Position numbers and translations under genes: made by a program
The notes under the pieces: generated by a model
The model's database searches: none
The model's input: the letters and a program-made list of their open reading frames with translations, nothing else
What the model was told of the DNA's origin: nothing
NCBI RefSeq assembly: GCF_007673095.1
Contig: NZ_VDYZ01000016.1
Span: forward strand, 1 to 64,000
Length of the DNA: 64,000 nt
Direction: 5' to 3'
Source of the DNA: Corynebacterium glyciniphilum AJ 3170
Lineage (GTDB): Bacteria; Actinomycetota; Actinomycetes; Mycobacteriales; Mycobacteriaceae
Shown here: positions 40,465-49,459 of the stretch, one piece after another
How positions within the stretch are numbered: the stretch's first letter is position 1
Layout: every line of letters starts with the position of its first letter

Positions 40465-42288
40465 TCACCCGTTGTCGACGCCGACCTCTTTCTCCGGTCC
40501 CTGGTTCTCCATGGCCTTGTCCAACTCACCACGCAGCTTCTCCACATCCTGTACTGAGAACCGGTCCTCCCCCGCCACCGCGACCAGGCCGTCCAACACG
40601 GAGGTGCCGTAGTTGTGACCGTGCCCGTTGGGGACGTTCCCGGCACGCGGAAGGTCCAGAGTCACCTGCCAGAACGTGACGATCGGCATCCACCGCATCG
40701 TCGGCGAGCGGTCAAAGCCCGGCGGCTCCTTCAACCAGTCGGGTTCACGGAACAGCAGATTCGGTGACCACCACACCACCGGATCCGACGGATGCTGGAC
40801 ATAGAGCACACGGCTACCGCCCCAGGAGGTCCCACCGTCCTCAGGATCCTCGATCCACTTCTGGATCTGTTCCGAGTTCTCAGCGAAACGCACCATCATG
40901 CCGCCGGAGTACTCCGGGTCGACCTCACGGGTACCGGGGTCCCGCCGCGACACGAAATCACGCCACAGCTCATTGCTGTTCGGCGGGCCGAGCCACAGCA
41001 CGCCGTCCACCGTCGAAGCGATGTCACGGATACCGGAGAACCCTCCCTCACCGGCAGTGGTGCCCAGGGACTCCCCGTACACGTAGAGCTTCGGGCGGTT
41101 GTCCTCCGGGAGCCTGTTCCACCACTCGGCCACCGTGGAGATCAGCTCCTTGCCCGCCTCACGCACGCGGTTCCGGTCCGTGATGAACTGGATCGCGCTG
41201 GGCAGGTATGAATACTGGTCAGCGGCGATGGCGGTGTCACCGTCGAACATCAGCTCAAACGCCTGTGCCGCCGTGGGGTTCACCCATCCCGTCCCCGTCG
41301 TCGGGGCAATCATCAGTGCCTGGCGGTCCTGGGCATTCGTCCGCTCCAGCTCGTCAACCACATTGAGCGCACGCTCGCGGTCGGAGTCACCGTTGCTCAG
41401 TCCCGAGTAGACCCGGATAGGCTCCTCCGAGTCCCGTCCCGTGAGCTCTTCGAGCTGGTCCTTGTACAACCCCAGCGCAGTGAACCGCGTGCCGTAGGCA
41501 CCCAGGTCCTCCCACTCGTTGAGTGACCCGGGTCCGCCACTCCGCTCGCTGACGTGGGGGCGGACCAGGTCCTCACGGATCTCCTGGTCGCGCACCGAGA
41601 AGATCCGCTCGCTGACCCGCAGAATCGTGCCGGGAAGCACCTGGTCCGCCACGAACACGGTCACCAGACCGACGACAGCCCACGACAGGAGCAGCTTCAG
41701 GCCGTACCGGGTGTGCTGCCCCGGGACGGCGCGGGCGAGCAGCACCGTCCCGCGGACCACCACCTTGCCCACCACGTAGATGCCCACCCAGAGCAGCAAC
41801 CCGACAGGCAGCACCTTGAGGAACTCGCCGGCGGAGTACGCCTCGTCCCCCATGATGTCGGCGATCTCCTGCTGCCACCGCACCGCGAAGAGGATCCACA
41901 CCAGCAGGGCGACGACGATCACGGCGATCAGGGCGATGCGCAGGCGCAGCTGCCAACGTGCCGGTAATGACCGTCCCCGGGTCAGCAGAGTGACCAACGG
42001 TTCCACCAGGTCACGGATCCACAACACCCACACCCACTGCAGCAGTACCCCGATCAGGTGTCCGGTTGCCGCCGACAGTCCGGCGGCGACCCCCTGAAAC
42101 AACCAGTCGCGGGTGAGCAGCGACGGAGTCAGTGACAGGGCGAACATCAGTGCGCCGACGACGAGGCCCCAGGGACTGGGTTCCATCAGCCGACGGAGGA
42201 ATCCGGTGTGCGCCGGCTTCTCCGGGTCGGCGGTACCGATCCTGCTGTGGTCCTGCCGGACGATCACGCCCGGGAAGTCATCCTGCAC
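40465..42288 (-). CDS. Membrane-anchored alpha/beta-hydrolase family protein (Abhydrolase_9 type)
   Basis: 607 residues. Four N-terminal helices (WGLVVGALMFALSLTPSLL, a second around 62-82, LRIALIAVIVVALLVWILFA, and further ones near 160 and 205) are followed by a hydrolase domain from about residue 260. It contains QALMIAPTTGTGWVNP, YVYGESLGTTAGEGGF (nucleophile Ser), DGVLWLGPPNSNELW and a late GHGHNYG histidine. The architecture matches the actinobacterial family in which the catalytic domain faces the cell exterior. Substrate unknown, possibly lipid. GTG start at 42288. A strong terminator at 40302-40336 ends the transcript. Confidence 0.85.
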   Translation of the reverse strand: MQDDFPGVIVRQDHSRIGTADPEKPAHTGFLRRLMEPSPWGLVVGALMFALSLTPSLLTRDWLFQGVAAGLSAATGHLIGVLLQWVWVLWIRDLVEPLVTLLTRGRSLPARWQLRLRIALIAVIVVALLVWILFAVRWQQEIADIMGDEAYSAGEFLKVLPVGLLLWVGIYVVGKVVVRGTVLLARAVPGQHTRYGLKLLLSWAVVGLVTVFVADQVLPGTILRVSERIFSVRDQEIREDLVRPHVSERSGGPGSLNEWEDLGAYGTRFTALGLYKDQLEELTGRDSEEPIRVYSGLSNGDSDRERALNVVDELERTNAQDRQALMIAPTTGTGWVNPTAAQAFELMFDGDTAIAADQYSYLPSAIQFITDRNRVREAGKELISTVAEWWNRLPEDNRPKLYVYGESLGTTAGEGGFSGIRDIASTVDGVLWLGPPNSNELWRDFVSRRDPGTREVDPEYSGGMMVRFAENSEQIQKWIEDPEDGGTSWGGSRVLYVQHPSDPVVWWSPNLLFREPDWLKEPPGFDRSPTMRWMPIVTFWQVTLDLPRAGNVPNGHGHNYGTSVLDGLVAVAGEDRFSVQDVEKLRGELDKAMENQGPEKEVGVDNG

Positions 42289-42359
42289 CGCACCGGCTCC
42301 CGTCCGTCACACCACTTCACGTCAGTTCATATCAGTATCGTCCAGTGAGTCTAGCAAGG

Positions 42360-44198
42360 TCAGGCGCCGCCGGACTCCCGCCGTTCCGCGACCTCCAGCC
42401 AGTTCATCTCGAGTTCGTCGTGTTCGTCCTTCGCCGCGGTGAGCTTCGCGTCGAGGTCGGCAAGCAGGGCGGTGTCGACGTTGCCGTCCTCCGGCGCCGA
42501 TGCCGCAGCGAGCCGCTGGTTGAGGTCCTCGACTGTGGCCTGGACCTTGGACATCCGCCGCTCCAGGGCGTTGAGCTCCTTGGTCAGGGCCCGGTCCTCC
42601 TGGGCCGACAGACCGGTGGGCTGCTGAGAGGCCTGCGCACCACCGAGTGCCATGTTGCCGGTGTGCCTGCTCTCGACCGCCGCCTGCTCAGCGCGCCGTT
42701 CGAGATACTGCGCAATACCGCCGGGAAGGTTCGTCAGGTTCCCGTCCCCGAAGAGGGCCCAGGTGGAGTCACAGATACGCTCCACGAGATAACGGTCGTG
42801 GGAAATCACGACCAGCGTGCCGGCCCACCCGTCGAGCAGACTCTCGAGTTCCTGCAGGGTGTCGATGTCCAGGTCATTGGTCGGCTCGTCGAGCAGCAGG
42901 ACATTCGGCTCCGCCATGAGCACCCGGGTGAGCTGGAGACGCCGCCGTTCCCCGCCGGAGAGGTCCCCCACCGGGGTGCGCTGGCGTTTGGAGGAGAAGC
43001 CGAGACGTTCCGCCATCTGGGACGCGGTGAGATCCTTGTCCCCGATCTGTACCCGGGTGGCGACGTCCTCGACCGCGTCGAGGAGACGACGGGTGGGGTC
43101 GAGGTCGTCGAGTTCCTGACGCAACCATCCGATCTTCACCGTCCTGCCCTCGATCCGCCGACCACCGGCCAGCGGATACTCGCCCGCGAGGGTGCGCAGC
43201 AGCGTGGTCTTCCCCGAACCGTTCACACCCACGAGGCCGATGCGCTCGCCGGGGTTGAGCCGCCAGGTGAGGTCCTCGACGAGGGGGCGGCCGTCCGGGG
43301 TGGTGATGGTCGCGTCCTCGAGCTCGATGACCTTCTTGCCCAGGCGGCGGGCCGCGAAGCTCATCAGTTCCACGGAGTCACGCGGGGCCGGGACATCCTT
43401 GATCAGCGCCTCGGCGGCCTCGATGCGGTACCGCGGCTTCGAGGTCCGGGCCGGCGCCCCACGACGCAGCCACGCGAGTTCCTTCCGTGCGAGGTTGGCC
43501 CGGCGTTGCTCCGCGGCATCGGCCTGGCGGGCGCGTTCGGCACGTGCGAACGTCCAGTCGTTGTAACCGCCCTCGTAGACGTCGACGACACCGTCGTGCA
43601 CCTCCCACGTGTGGTTGGCGACGGTGTCGAGGAACCAGCGGTCGTGGGTGACGACGATGAGTGCGCACCGACGGGACAGCAGGTGGGACGCCAACCACTG
43701 CACACCCTCGACATCCAGGTGGTTCGTGGGCTCGTCCAGGATCAGCAGGTCGAGGTCGCGCACCAGCGCAGCGGCGAGACCGACGCGACGTCGCTCGCCA
43801 CCGGACAGCCCCGATACCGGGGTGTCCAGGCCGTCCTCGCCGAGGTCGACGACCCCGAGCCCGTGGAGCACCTCACGGACCCGTGGATCCGAGGCCCACT
43901 CGAAGGTCTGCAGCCCCAGTGGTTCCAGGACCGACTCTCCGACGGTGTCGCCCACCAGGTCGACGTCCTGCGAGACCCGCGCCATGCGCAGATCATTGTT
44001 ACGCGACACGCGTCCGGCGTCCGCGGTGTCGGCGCCCGACAGGATCCGCAGGAGGGTGGACTTGCCTCCACCGTTCAGCCCGACGACACCGATACGGTCG
44101 CCGGAGTTCACTCCCAGGCTGACCTTGTCCAGCAGGGTTTTGAGACCGTAGGACTTCTCTACGTTCTCCAGGTTGATCAGGTTGACCGGTGTTGCCAT
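42360..44198 (-). CDS. uup: ABC-F family ATPase (Uup-like)
   Basis: 612 residues with two complete ABC domains: GLNGGGKSTLL / LSGGERRRVGLAAAL / LLILDEPTNHLD and GVNGSGKTTLL / LSGGERRRLQLTRVL / VLLLDEPTNDLD. A linker helix region (ARAERARQADAAEQRR, residues 240-300) separates them and a C-terminal coiled coil (ALTKELNALERRMSKVQATV) ends the protein, as in Uup. There are no membrane segments; ABC-F proteins act on ribosomes or, for Uup, DNA structures. ATG at 44198. Order with ispE-ksgA-rpfB upstream is conserved in Corynebacterium. Confidence 0.93.
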   Translation of the reverse strand: MATPVNLINLENVEKSYGLKTLLDKVSLGVNSGDRIGVVGLNGGGKSTLLRILSGADTADAGRVSRNNDLRMARVSQDVDLVGDTVGESVLEPLGLQTFEWASDPRVREVLHGLGVVDLGEDGLDTPVSGLSGGERRRVGLAAALVRDLDLLILDEPTNHLDVEGVQWLASHLLSRRCALIVVTHDRWFLDTVANHTWEVHDGVVDVYEGGYNDWTFARAERARQADAAEQRRANLARKELAWLRRGAPARTSKPRYRIEAAEALIKDVPAPRDSVELMSFAARRLGKKVIELEDATITTPDGRPLVEDLTWRLNPGERIGLVGVNGSGKTTLLRTLAGEYPLAGGRRIEGRTVKIGWLRQELDDLDPTRRLLDAVEDVATRVQIGDKDLTASQMAERLGFSSKRQRTPVGDLSGGERRRLQLTRVLMAEPNVLLLDEPTNDLDIDTLQELESLLDGWAGTLVVISHDRYLVERICDSTWALFGDGNLTNLPGGIAQYLERRAEQAAVESRHTGNMALGGAQASQQPTGLSAQEDRALTKELNALERRMSKVQATVEDLNQRLAAASAPEDGNVDTALLADLDAKLTAAKDEHDELEMNWLEVAERRESGGA

Positions 44199-44246
44199 GG
44201 CGGTTCGGGAGGATCCTCTCGGTTGGTGACGGTAAGGCTGTCGGGG

Positions 44247-45332
44247 TCAGGCTGGGGACACGATACGCGCACCGTGGCGGCAGGACGCCGCGGTGGTGGT
44301 GGGGACGGCGCGGCCGCCGACCCCCTCAGAGGACAACGCCGTCGCGACGTCCACCGCGTGCTCCCGGTCGCGGCAGAGCATCGCCACGGTCGGTCCGGAC
44401 CCGGACACCAGGCAGGCCAGCGCGCCGGCGTCCTTGCCCGCCGCCAGGGTACGACGCAGATCGGGGCTGAGGCTGATGGCCGGTGCCTGCAGGTCGTTGA
44501 CGACCGCGCCGTCGAGGTGTGCGGCGAGCACGTCGACGTCGCCGGTGAGGATCGCGCGTTGGGCGTCCTCGGGGCCACCGGCCCGCTGGTCGGGACGCTC
44601 GCCCCGTGCGGCAGCGGCCCGCTGTTCGTCAAGGCGTGCGAAGACATCGGCGGTGGACAGTCCACGCGGGTCCATCGCCAGTGCCCAGTGGTAGGTGCCC
44701 CGGGTCAGGACCGGAACCAGGACGTCGCCCCTGCCCTGACCGAGTGCGGTGCCACCGGTCAGGCAGAACGGGACGTCGGCCCCGAGTCCTGCGGCAAGGA
44801 CCGCCAACGTGTCATCGTCGGGCCGCGGTGCCCGGTCGAAACCGGCGTCCACGGCGCCCGCGCCGTGGAGGATCTCACGGGTGGCGACCATCGCCGCGGC
44901 GGCGTCCGCCGATCCTCCGGCCATACCACCGGCGACCGGTACACCCTTGTCCACCACGATGTCGAGGACGGGGAACGTCGCAGAGGGAACGCCCGCCAGA
45001 TCGTCGCGGTAGTGCTCCAGGACGGACAACACACCGCGGACGGCGAGGTTGTCGACCAGGTCATCGCCGGTGGGGACCTTCGCGGCGTCGCGACCGGTGA
45101 CCTTGAAGGCCCCGATGAGGTCCGCCATCTCGGCGGGCACACCCTCATGGATGTCGGCCACCGTCAGAGTCACGGTCTCGGTGAGGTCGAGGGCCTGGAA
45201 TACCGTCACCAGGTCGTGGTAGCCGTCATCACGGGCGTCACCGACGGAGAGGTGCAGGTTCACCTTGCCCTGTGCCGTGGCCGTGACAGACTGCCCCTGC
45301 ACCGAGAACTCCGCACTGTCTGCGGCGGTCAC
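44247..45332 (-). CDS. ispE: 4-diphosphocytidyl-2-C-methyl-D-erythritol kinase
   Basis: 361 residues, somewhat long for the family because of an insertion rich in Arg/Ala/Pro around residues 235-255. GHMP-kinase motifs are visible: [20 protein letters not shown] (substrate loop), [17 protein letters not shown] (ATP loop), [19 protein letters not shown], and [13 protein letters not shown] near the end. It phosphorylates CDP-methylerythritol in the non-mevalonate isoprenoid pathway. The GTG start at 45332 overlaps the ksgA stop by four bases, so it is coupled to ksgA. Confidence 0.95.
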   Translation of the reverse strand: MTAADSAEFSVQGQSVTATAQGKVNLHLSVGDARDDGYHDLVTVFQALDLTETVTLTVADIHEGVPAEMADLIGAFKVTGRDAAKVPTGDDLVDNLAVRGVLSVLEHYRDDLAGVPSATFPVLDIVVDKGVPVAGGMAGGSADAAAAMVATREILHGAGAVDAGFDRAPRPDDDTLAVLAAGLGADVPFCLTGGTALGQGRGDVLVPVLTRGTYHWALAMDPRGLSTADVFARLDEQRAAAARGERPDQRAGGPEDAQRAILTGDVDVLAAHLDGAVVNDLQAPAISLSPDLRRTLAAGKDAGALACLVSGSGPTVAMLCRDREHAVDVATALSSEGVGGRAVPTTTAASCRHGARIVSPA

Positions 45333-46252
45333 GGCTGTTCTCCTGCCGCGAGGGACGCCACAGCCAGGTCCACGAACGCCGCGGTGTCGAGCTTCTCACC
45401 GCGCTCCCGGGGGTCGATCCCCGCATCGGTCAGGACCTTCTCCGCCGCAGGGGCTGACCCGAAGTACCCGGACAGGGCGGCGCGCAGGGTCTTCCGCCGC
45501 TGCAGGAAGGCGGCGTCGGTGATCGCGAAGACCTCCCGGCGCAGAGCGTCCTCCCCCACCTCGTCGATCGTCTGCTGCCACGGACGGTCCCCATCGACCC
45601 AGCGGTCGATCCGGACAAGACCCGAGTCGATCTTGGGCGCGGGCCAGAACACGTTCTTGCCGATGGTGCCGGCTTTGCGCACCCGCCCGTGGAAGCCTGC
45701 CTTCACGCTGGGCACACCGTAGACCCGGTTGCCCGGGGCGGCGGCGAGCCGGTCGGCGACCTCCAGCTGCACCATCACCAACACCCGCCGGATGCTGGGG
45801 AAGACCTCCAGAAGATGCAGCAGGACCGGCACCGAGATGTTGTACGGCAGATTCGCCACCAGTGCCGTCGGAGCGGACTGTTCGCCAAGATCCTCCCCAC
45901 GCACCGACAGGGCGTCCGCGGTGACCACGGTGAGGTCGGCGACCCGGTCCGGGGCGTGCTCGGAGACGGTGCGTCCCAGCCGTCCGGCCAACCGTGGATC
46001 GACCTCCACCGCGGTGACATGGCCGACGGACTCCAGCAACGCCAGAGTCAACGACCCGAGTCCCGGCCCCACTTCGATGACATGGTCATCGGGGCCGACC
46101 TCCGCCGCAGAGACGATCCTGCGGACCGTGTTGGGGTCGATGACGAAGTTCTGGCCGAGCCGCTTCGTCGGGGTGACGTCAAGCTCCGCCGCCAAATCCC
46201 GGATCTCGCCGGGGCCGAGCAGACGGACACCGGTGCTGTTGTCTAGTTCCAC
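45329..46252 (-). CDS. ksgA: 16S rRNA (adenine1518-N6/adenine1519-N6)-dimethyltransferase
   Basis: 307 residues. KsgA motifs: [34 protein letters not shown] (SAM loop), [30 protein letters not shown] (NLPY catalytic motif IV) and [19 protein letters not shown]. It dimethylates two adenines in helix 45 of 16S rRNA. The GTG at 46252 follows a TAGGCT box (46261-46266) by eight bases without a ribosome site, so the transcript is probably leaderless. It overlaps ispE downstream and lies after rpfB on the same strand. Confidence 0.95.
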   Translation of the reverse strand: MELDNSTGVRLLGPGEIRDLAAELDVTPTKRLGQNFVIDPNTVRRIVSAAEVGPDDHVIEVGPGLGSLTLALLESVGHVTAVEVDPRLAGRLGRTVSEHAPDRVADLTVVTADALSVRGEDLGEQSAPTALVANLPYNISVPVLLHLLEVFPSIRRVLVMVQLEVADRLAAAPGNRVYGVPSVKAGFHGRVRKAGTIGKNVFWPAPKIDSGLVRIDRWVDGDRPWQQTIDEVGEDALRREVFAITDAAFLQRRKTLRAALSGYFGSAPAAEKVLTDAGIDPRERGEKLDTAAFVDLAVASLAAGEQP

Positions 46253-46299
46253 GGTTCACCAGCCTAGTCGTCCGCACCCGGTCCCCCGAACCGGAAAGT

Positions 46300-47451
46300 C
46301 TAGCGCAGACCCATCTTCGAGGTGCAGGCAGGCCATGCGCCCCAGCCCTGTGCGGCCTGGACCTTCTCGGCCACGGCGATCTGCTCCTCACGGGAGGCCA
46401 TGTGCGCTTCAGGTGCGTACTCGGTTCCGCCGAACGCCGCCCAGGTGGACGGGGTGAACTGCAGGCCGCCGGAGAAACCGTTGCCGGTGTTGGCCGACCA
46501 GTCGCCGGTGGCCTCACACTGCACCAGCTCATCCCACACCGATCCCCCGGCCACGGCTGCGGCGCTGGAGCCCTTCTTGGTGCCGCGCACCACAACCCGC
46601 TCCGTTGCCGGCTCGAGCTCCGTGCGCTCGAGGACCTCACGGTCGGTCTCTTCGCCGTTGGTCCTGGTGATCTTGAAGGTCACCTTCTCGCGGCCGGCGG
46701 AGCCCTCCTCGAGGACCTCCTCCTCGCCCTCGGGCTTCTCCGGGTCCTCCTGGACCTTCACCGGCGGGTCGAACGGACGTTCCTCGGTGGTCTCGTCGGT
46801 GCTGACGCGGTGGACCTCGATATGGGTGCCGGGGGTGAGCGGGGTGTCGGCGGGCGGGGTGACGACGTCGTCCTTGCCCAGCGGGGTGCCGCGCAGCTCC
46901 AGTGCCTCACCCACGGTGGCCGCAGCCAGCGACAGGCGGGCGGGCTCTTCGCCGGGGTTGCCGTCGTTGAGGGTGAAGTCACGCGGGGTGGTGATGTTCA
47001 GTTCCATGCCCTCGACGGGGATCTGCGTCCCCACACCCTCGGACAGGGTGGCGTCGTTGCCCTCGTAGCCCAGCTCCGACAGCAGGTCGGCGACGGTCAG
47101 CGACGTGGTGTCGACGTCCTTGAGCTGTCCGTCGACGGTGACCGCGACCTGGCGTGCCGAGCGCACCGTGACGGTGCCGTCGTTCTCCACCTTCTCGTCG
47201 AGCCCCGGGGTGATCATGTCGCGGTCGTCGACCTGGACGTCGTTGTCCTCAAGCAGGCTGCGGATGTCGCCAGACATCGCACTGGCCTGCATGATCTCGC
47301 CGTTGACGTCCAGGGTGACGTCCTTGTGGTTGGTGGCGACGACGGTGCCACCGACAACGAGCACCGCCAGCATGCCGCCGGTCGCCGCGCGCAGCGGGAC
47401 CGAGCTGGTGCTGTTGATGCGGTGCAGGGTGGACTTCTTCTTGGGGGACAC
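46300..47451 (-). CDS. rpfB: Resuscitation-promoting factor RpfB-type (Rpf2)
   Basis: 383 residues. A signal or anchor helix ([16 protein letters not shown]) is followed by DUF348-type repeats ([34 protein letters not shown]; later [12 protein letters not shown]), a G5 domain ([20 protein letters not shown], about 255-300) and the C-terminal lysozyme-like Rpf domain [20 protein letters not shown] with the catalytic Glu, [14 protein letters not shown] and two cysteines for a disulfide. It cleaves peptidoglycan outside the cell and helps growth after rest. GTG at 47451 has GGAGGT upstream. A GlxR-like site at 47595-47610 fits known control of rpf2 in C. glutamicum. Confidence 0.95.
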   Translation of the reverse strand: MSPKKKSTLHRINSTSSVPLRAATGGMLAVLVVGGTVVATNHKDVTLDVNGEIMQASAMSGDIRSLLEDNDVQVDDRDMITPGLDEKVENDGTVTVRSARQVAVTVDGQLKDVDTTSLTVADLLSELGYEGNDATLSEGVGTQIPVEGMELNITTPRDFTLNDGNPGEEPARLSLAAATVGEALELRGTPLGKDDVVTPPADTPLTPGTHIEVHRVSTDETTEERPFDPPVKVQEDPEKPEGEEEVLEEGSAGREKVTFKITRTNGEETDREVLERTELEPATERVVVRGTKKGSSAAAVAGGSVWDELVQCEATGDWSANTGNGFSGGLQFTPSTWAAFGGTEYAPEAHMASREEQIAVAEKVQAAQGWGAWPACTSKMGLR

Positions 47452-47594
47452 GCGCTCTTCTACCTCCGGTGGCTTTGTCTCTGCCGAGCCCCTATCTCGC
47501 AGGGACGACGAGTCGGGTCAACCGACATAACGTTGATCACGATACGGTAACGATTGGGTCACGATCAAGAAATTCGGGATTCTGCCCCCGTTTC

Positions 47595-47610
47595 TGTCGC
47601 GATCATCACA
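47595..47610. promoter_or_regulatory. GlxR (cAMP receptor)-like site upstream of rpfB
   Basis: TGTCGCGATCATCACA, read on the other strand TGTGATGATCGCGACA, matches TGTGA-N6-TCACA at eight of ten conserved positions. It lies about 150 bases before the rpfB start. GlxR control of rpf2 has been reported in C. glutamicum. Confidence 0.4.
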
Positions 47611-47678
47611 CCCGCTCCTCCCACCGCGGATAACAGCAGGTGACAGGAAGCAACAGAATGAGACAGCGTCCCCACGCG

Positions 47679-48521
47679 TCACACCGTCAGGCCGTAGAGC
47701 CGCCGGGCGTTCGCCGACACCGACGCACCGAACTCGTCGGGATCAACGCCACGCACCTCGGCGAGGAGCCGGGCGGTGTAGCCGACGAACGTCGGCTCAT
47801 TGCGGGCACCCCGGAACGGCTCCGGAGTCATGTACGGCGCATCCGTCTCCACGAGGATGCGGTCCCCCGGAACCCGGGCAGCCGCCTGCCGCAGTTCTTC
47901 ATTGCGTTTGAAGGTGACGTTGCCGCAGAAGCTGAGGTAGTACCCCCTGTCGATGGCCTCGAGGGCGACCTCCAACGGTGACGAGAAACAGTGGAGCATC
48001 ACGGTCAGCCCGTCCGGGGCGTCGTCGAGCACCCGCATGAGGTCCTCGTCGGCCTCCCTGTTGTGGATCATCAGTGGCTTGCCGACCTCCGCAGCCAGGC
48101 CCATGTGCCAGCGCAACGCCTCCTCCTGGACCTCCAGCGGCGCGGTGCCTTCCGGATCGTGCGTGATCCAGTAGGTGTCCAACCCCGTCTCCCCCACCGC
48201 GACGCACCGGTCGTCGGCGACGAGCACACGCAGTCGCGTCCTCACGTCGTCGGTGAGCTCATGTGCCTTGGTCGGGTGTACGGCACATGCCGCGACGATC
48301 CGGTCGTCGGCGTAGGCCGCCTGCAGGGCCAGCTCCGCCTCGTCGATTCCGTCGCCGACGGTGCACACGCCGCTCACACCTGCCGCGGCAGCACGGTCCA
48401 TGACGGCCCGCACGGACTCTGCGTCGGCGGCCCCGCAGGAGGCCAGGTGGGTGTGCGCGTCGAAGACCTCCGCCAGCGGTTCGGGAGGCACAGGAGTGGG
48501 ACGTGGTTTCTTCCGTGACAT
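47679..48521 (-). CDS. tatD: TatD-family metal-dependent deoxyribonuclease
   Basis: 280 residues with metal ligands in FDAHTHLASCG, GETGLDTYW, PLMIHNREADED, VMLHCFSS and LVETDAPYM, the full TatD pattern. The enzyme is a Mg-dependent 3'-5' exonuclease and hydrolase in DNA repair or tRNA quality control. ATG at 48521 follows a TAGCCT box (48529-48534) by seven bases, leaderless. A conserved metG-tatD-rpfB-ksgA order is interrupted here by tenA and the second HNH gene between metG and tatD. Confidence 0.95.
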   Translation of the reverse strand: MSRKKPRPTPVPPEPLAEVFDAHTHLASCGAADAESVRAVMDRAAAAGVSGVCTVGDGIDEAELALQAAYADDRIVAACAVHPTKAHELTDDVRTRLRVLVADDRCVAVGETGLDTYWITHDPEGTAPLEVQEEALRWHMGLAAEVGKPLMIHNREADEDLMRVLDDAPDGLTVMLHCFSSPLEVALEAIDRGYYLSFCGNVTFKRNEELRQAAARVPGDRILVETDAPYMTPEPFRGARNEPTFVGYTARLLAEVRGVDPDEFGASVSANARRLYGLTV

Positions 48522-48559
48522 GGTCCCCAGGCTAGCTGCCGTCCGGCGGGGGAAGATCC

Positions 48560-49243
48560 TCAGGAGTGCCGCGGCAGTGACTCGTCGAAGAACGCGAGTT
48601 CGAGATCCACGGTCCGCCGGAAGAAGTCACGGGACAGCGCCTCATTCTCCGCTGACTGTGTCGCAGTCCGGTCCACCTCGTCGCGCAGGAAAGCGACAAG
48701 CTCATGAAACGCCGGGTAGTCATGCAGACGCACCCATTCCGCATGGACGTACCGCTCCGGGTATCCGCCGGAACCGTCCGGCGCCTCAGCCCGGTTCGTT
48801 TCGCGGGTCGCCCAGTCCAGGTACAGCCATTCGCAGACCACCAGGACGGAGACGATCGCCGCGTAGTTCCTGGTCTCCGCCGCCTCGGCGAAGATCTTCT
48901 TGAAGCCCACGGTCGGAGCCGTATCAGGGACGTCGTCACCCTCTCCGGTGCTGAGCTCGTCCATGGCTTCGATGAAGTATGTGTTTTCGTCTCCGGCGAC
49001 CTCGCCGATGAACTCCGCCAGACGGTGGCGGGAGGTGAAGTTGTCGGCGGTGGCGATCGCGGCGCCGATCAGCGCCATGAACCCGTCGACGAACCGGTAG
49101 TCCTGGACGAGGTAGGACGCCATGGCGTCGTCCGGGAGAGTGCCGGCGAAGAGTTGACGGACGAAGCCGTGGGTGACGGCGGCGTCCCAGGTGTCGGCAT
49201 GCTCCTGTCGGAGCCGGTCGGTGAAACGTGCGTGGTCGGTCAT
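48560..49243 (-). CDS. tenA: TenA-family aminopyrimidine aminohydrolase / thiaminase II
   Basis: 227 residues. Signature positions are FVRQLFAGTLPDDAMASYL, QDYRFVDGFMAL (substrate aspartate region), VVCEWLYLDWA with the catalytic Cys, and LELAFFDESL with the catalytic Glu near the C-terminus. TenA salvages thiamine-degradation products to hydroxymethylpyrimidine. The ATG at 49243 has GGAGGAATT upstream, inside the 3' part of a TPP riboswitch, which confirms the thiamine link. Confidence 0.92.
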   Translation of the reverse strand: MTDHARFTDRLRQEHADTWDAAVTHGFVRQLFAGTLPDDAMASYLVQDYRFVDGFMALIGAAIATADNFTSRHRLAEFIGEVAGDENTYFIEAMDELSTGEGDDVPDTAPTVGFKKIFAEAAETRNYAAIVSVLVVCEWLYLDWATRETNRAEAPDGSGGYPERYVHAEWVRLHDYPAFHELVAFLRDEVDRTATQSAENEALSRDFFRRTVDLELAFFDESLPRHS

Positions 49244-49320
49244 GACAATTCCTCCGCGAGTGTGACCTCGATCAGGTTCAACGGGTATGGATCTCAGCCC
49301 GGGTCCGGGCACCCCGTGTC
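49244..49320 (-). promoter_or_regulatory. TPP riboswitch (THI box) of tenA
   Basis: Minus-strand sequence contains CGGGGTGCCC, GGGCTGAGATCCATACCCG and TTGAACCTGATC followed by GCGGAGGAA, the core conserved blocks. The Shine-Dalgarno GGAGG lies within the 3' conserved GCGnAGGGA block, and GACA/TGTC can pair just before the ATG, so TPP binding should block ribosome access. Confidence 0.92.
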
Positions 49321-49459
49321 GGTGAAGCGCGCGGGTGCGCGCTGCCACGCTAGCAGAACGCGTGCCGAGGGATCGCCGAGCGGCGGTCAAGGTCCCCGGG
49401 CATGCTGATGTGCTCGCCGGTCGGGGTGACGGCGAGGACTACACCTGCAGCGTGCGGTG

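Noticed and set aside
40356-40679. A 107-codon frame starting at the ATG of element E copy 2
   Set aside because: Beyond the first few codons it runs antisense into the hydrolase gene and becomes Arg/Pro-rich; only the first part is shared with copy 1.
47452-47678. A c-di-AMP (ydaO-type) riboswitch upstream of rpfB
   Set aside because: Such elements precede rpf genes in some actinobacteria, but the conserved blocks could not be found on either strand; only a GlxR-like site was seen.
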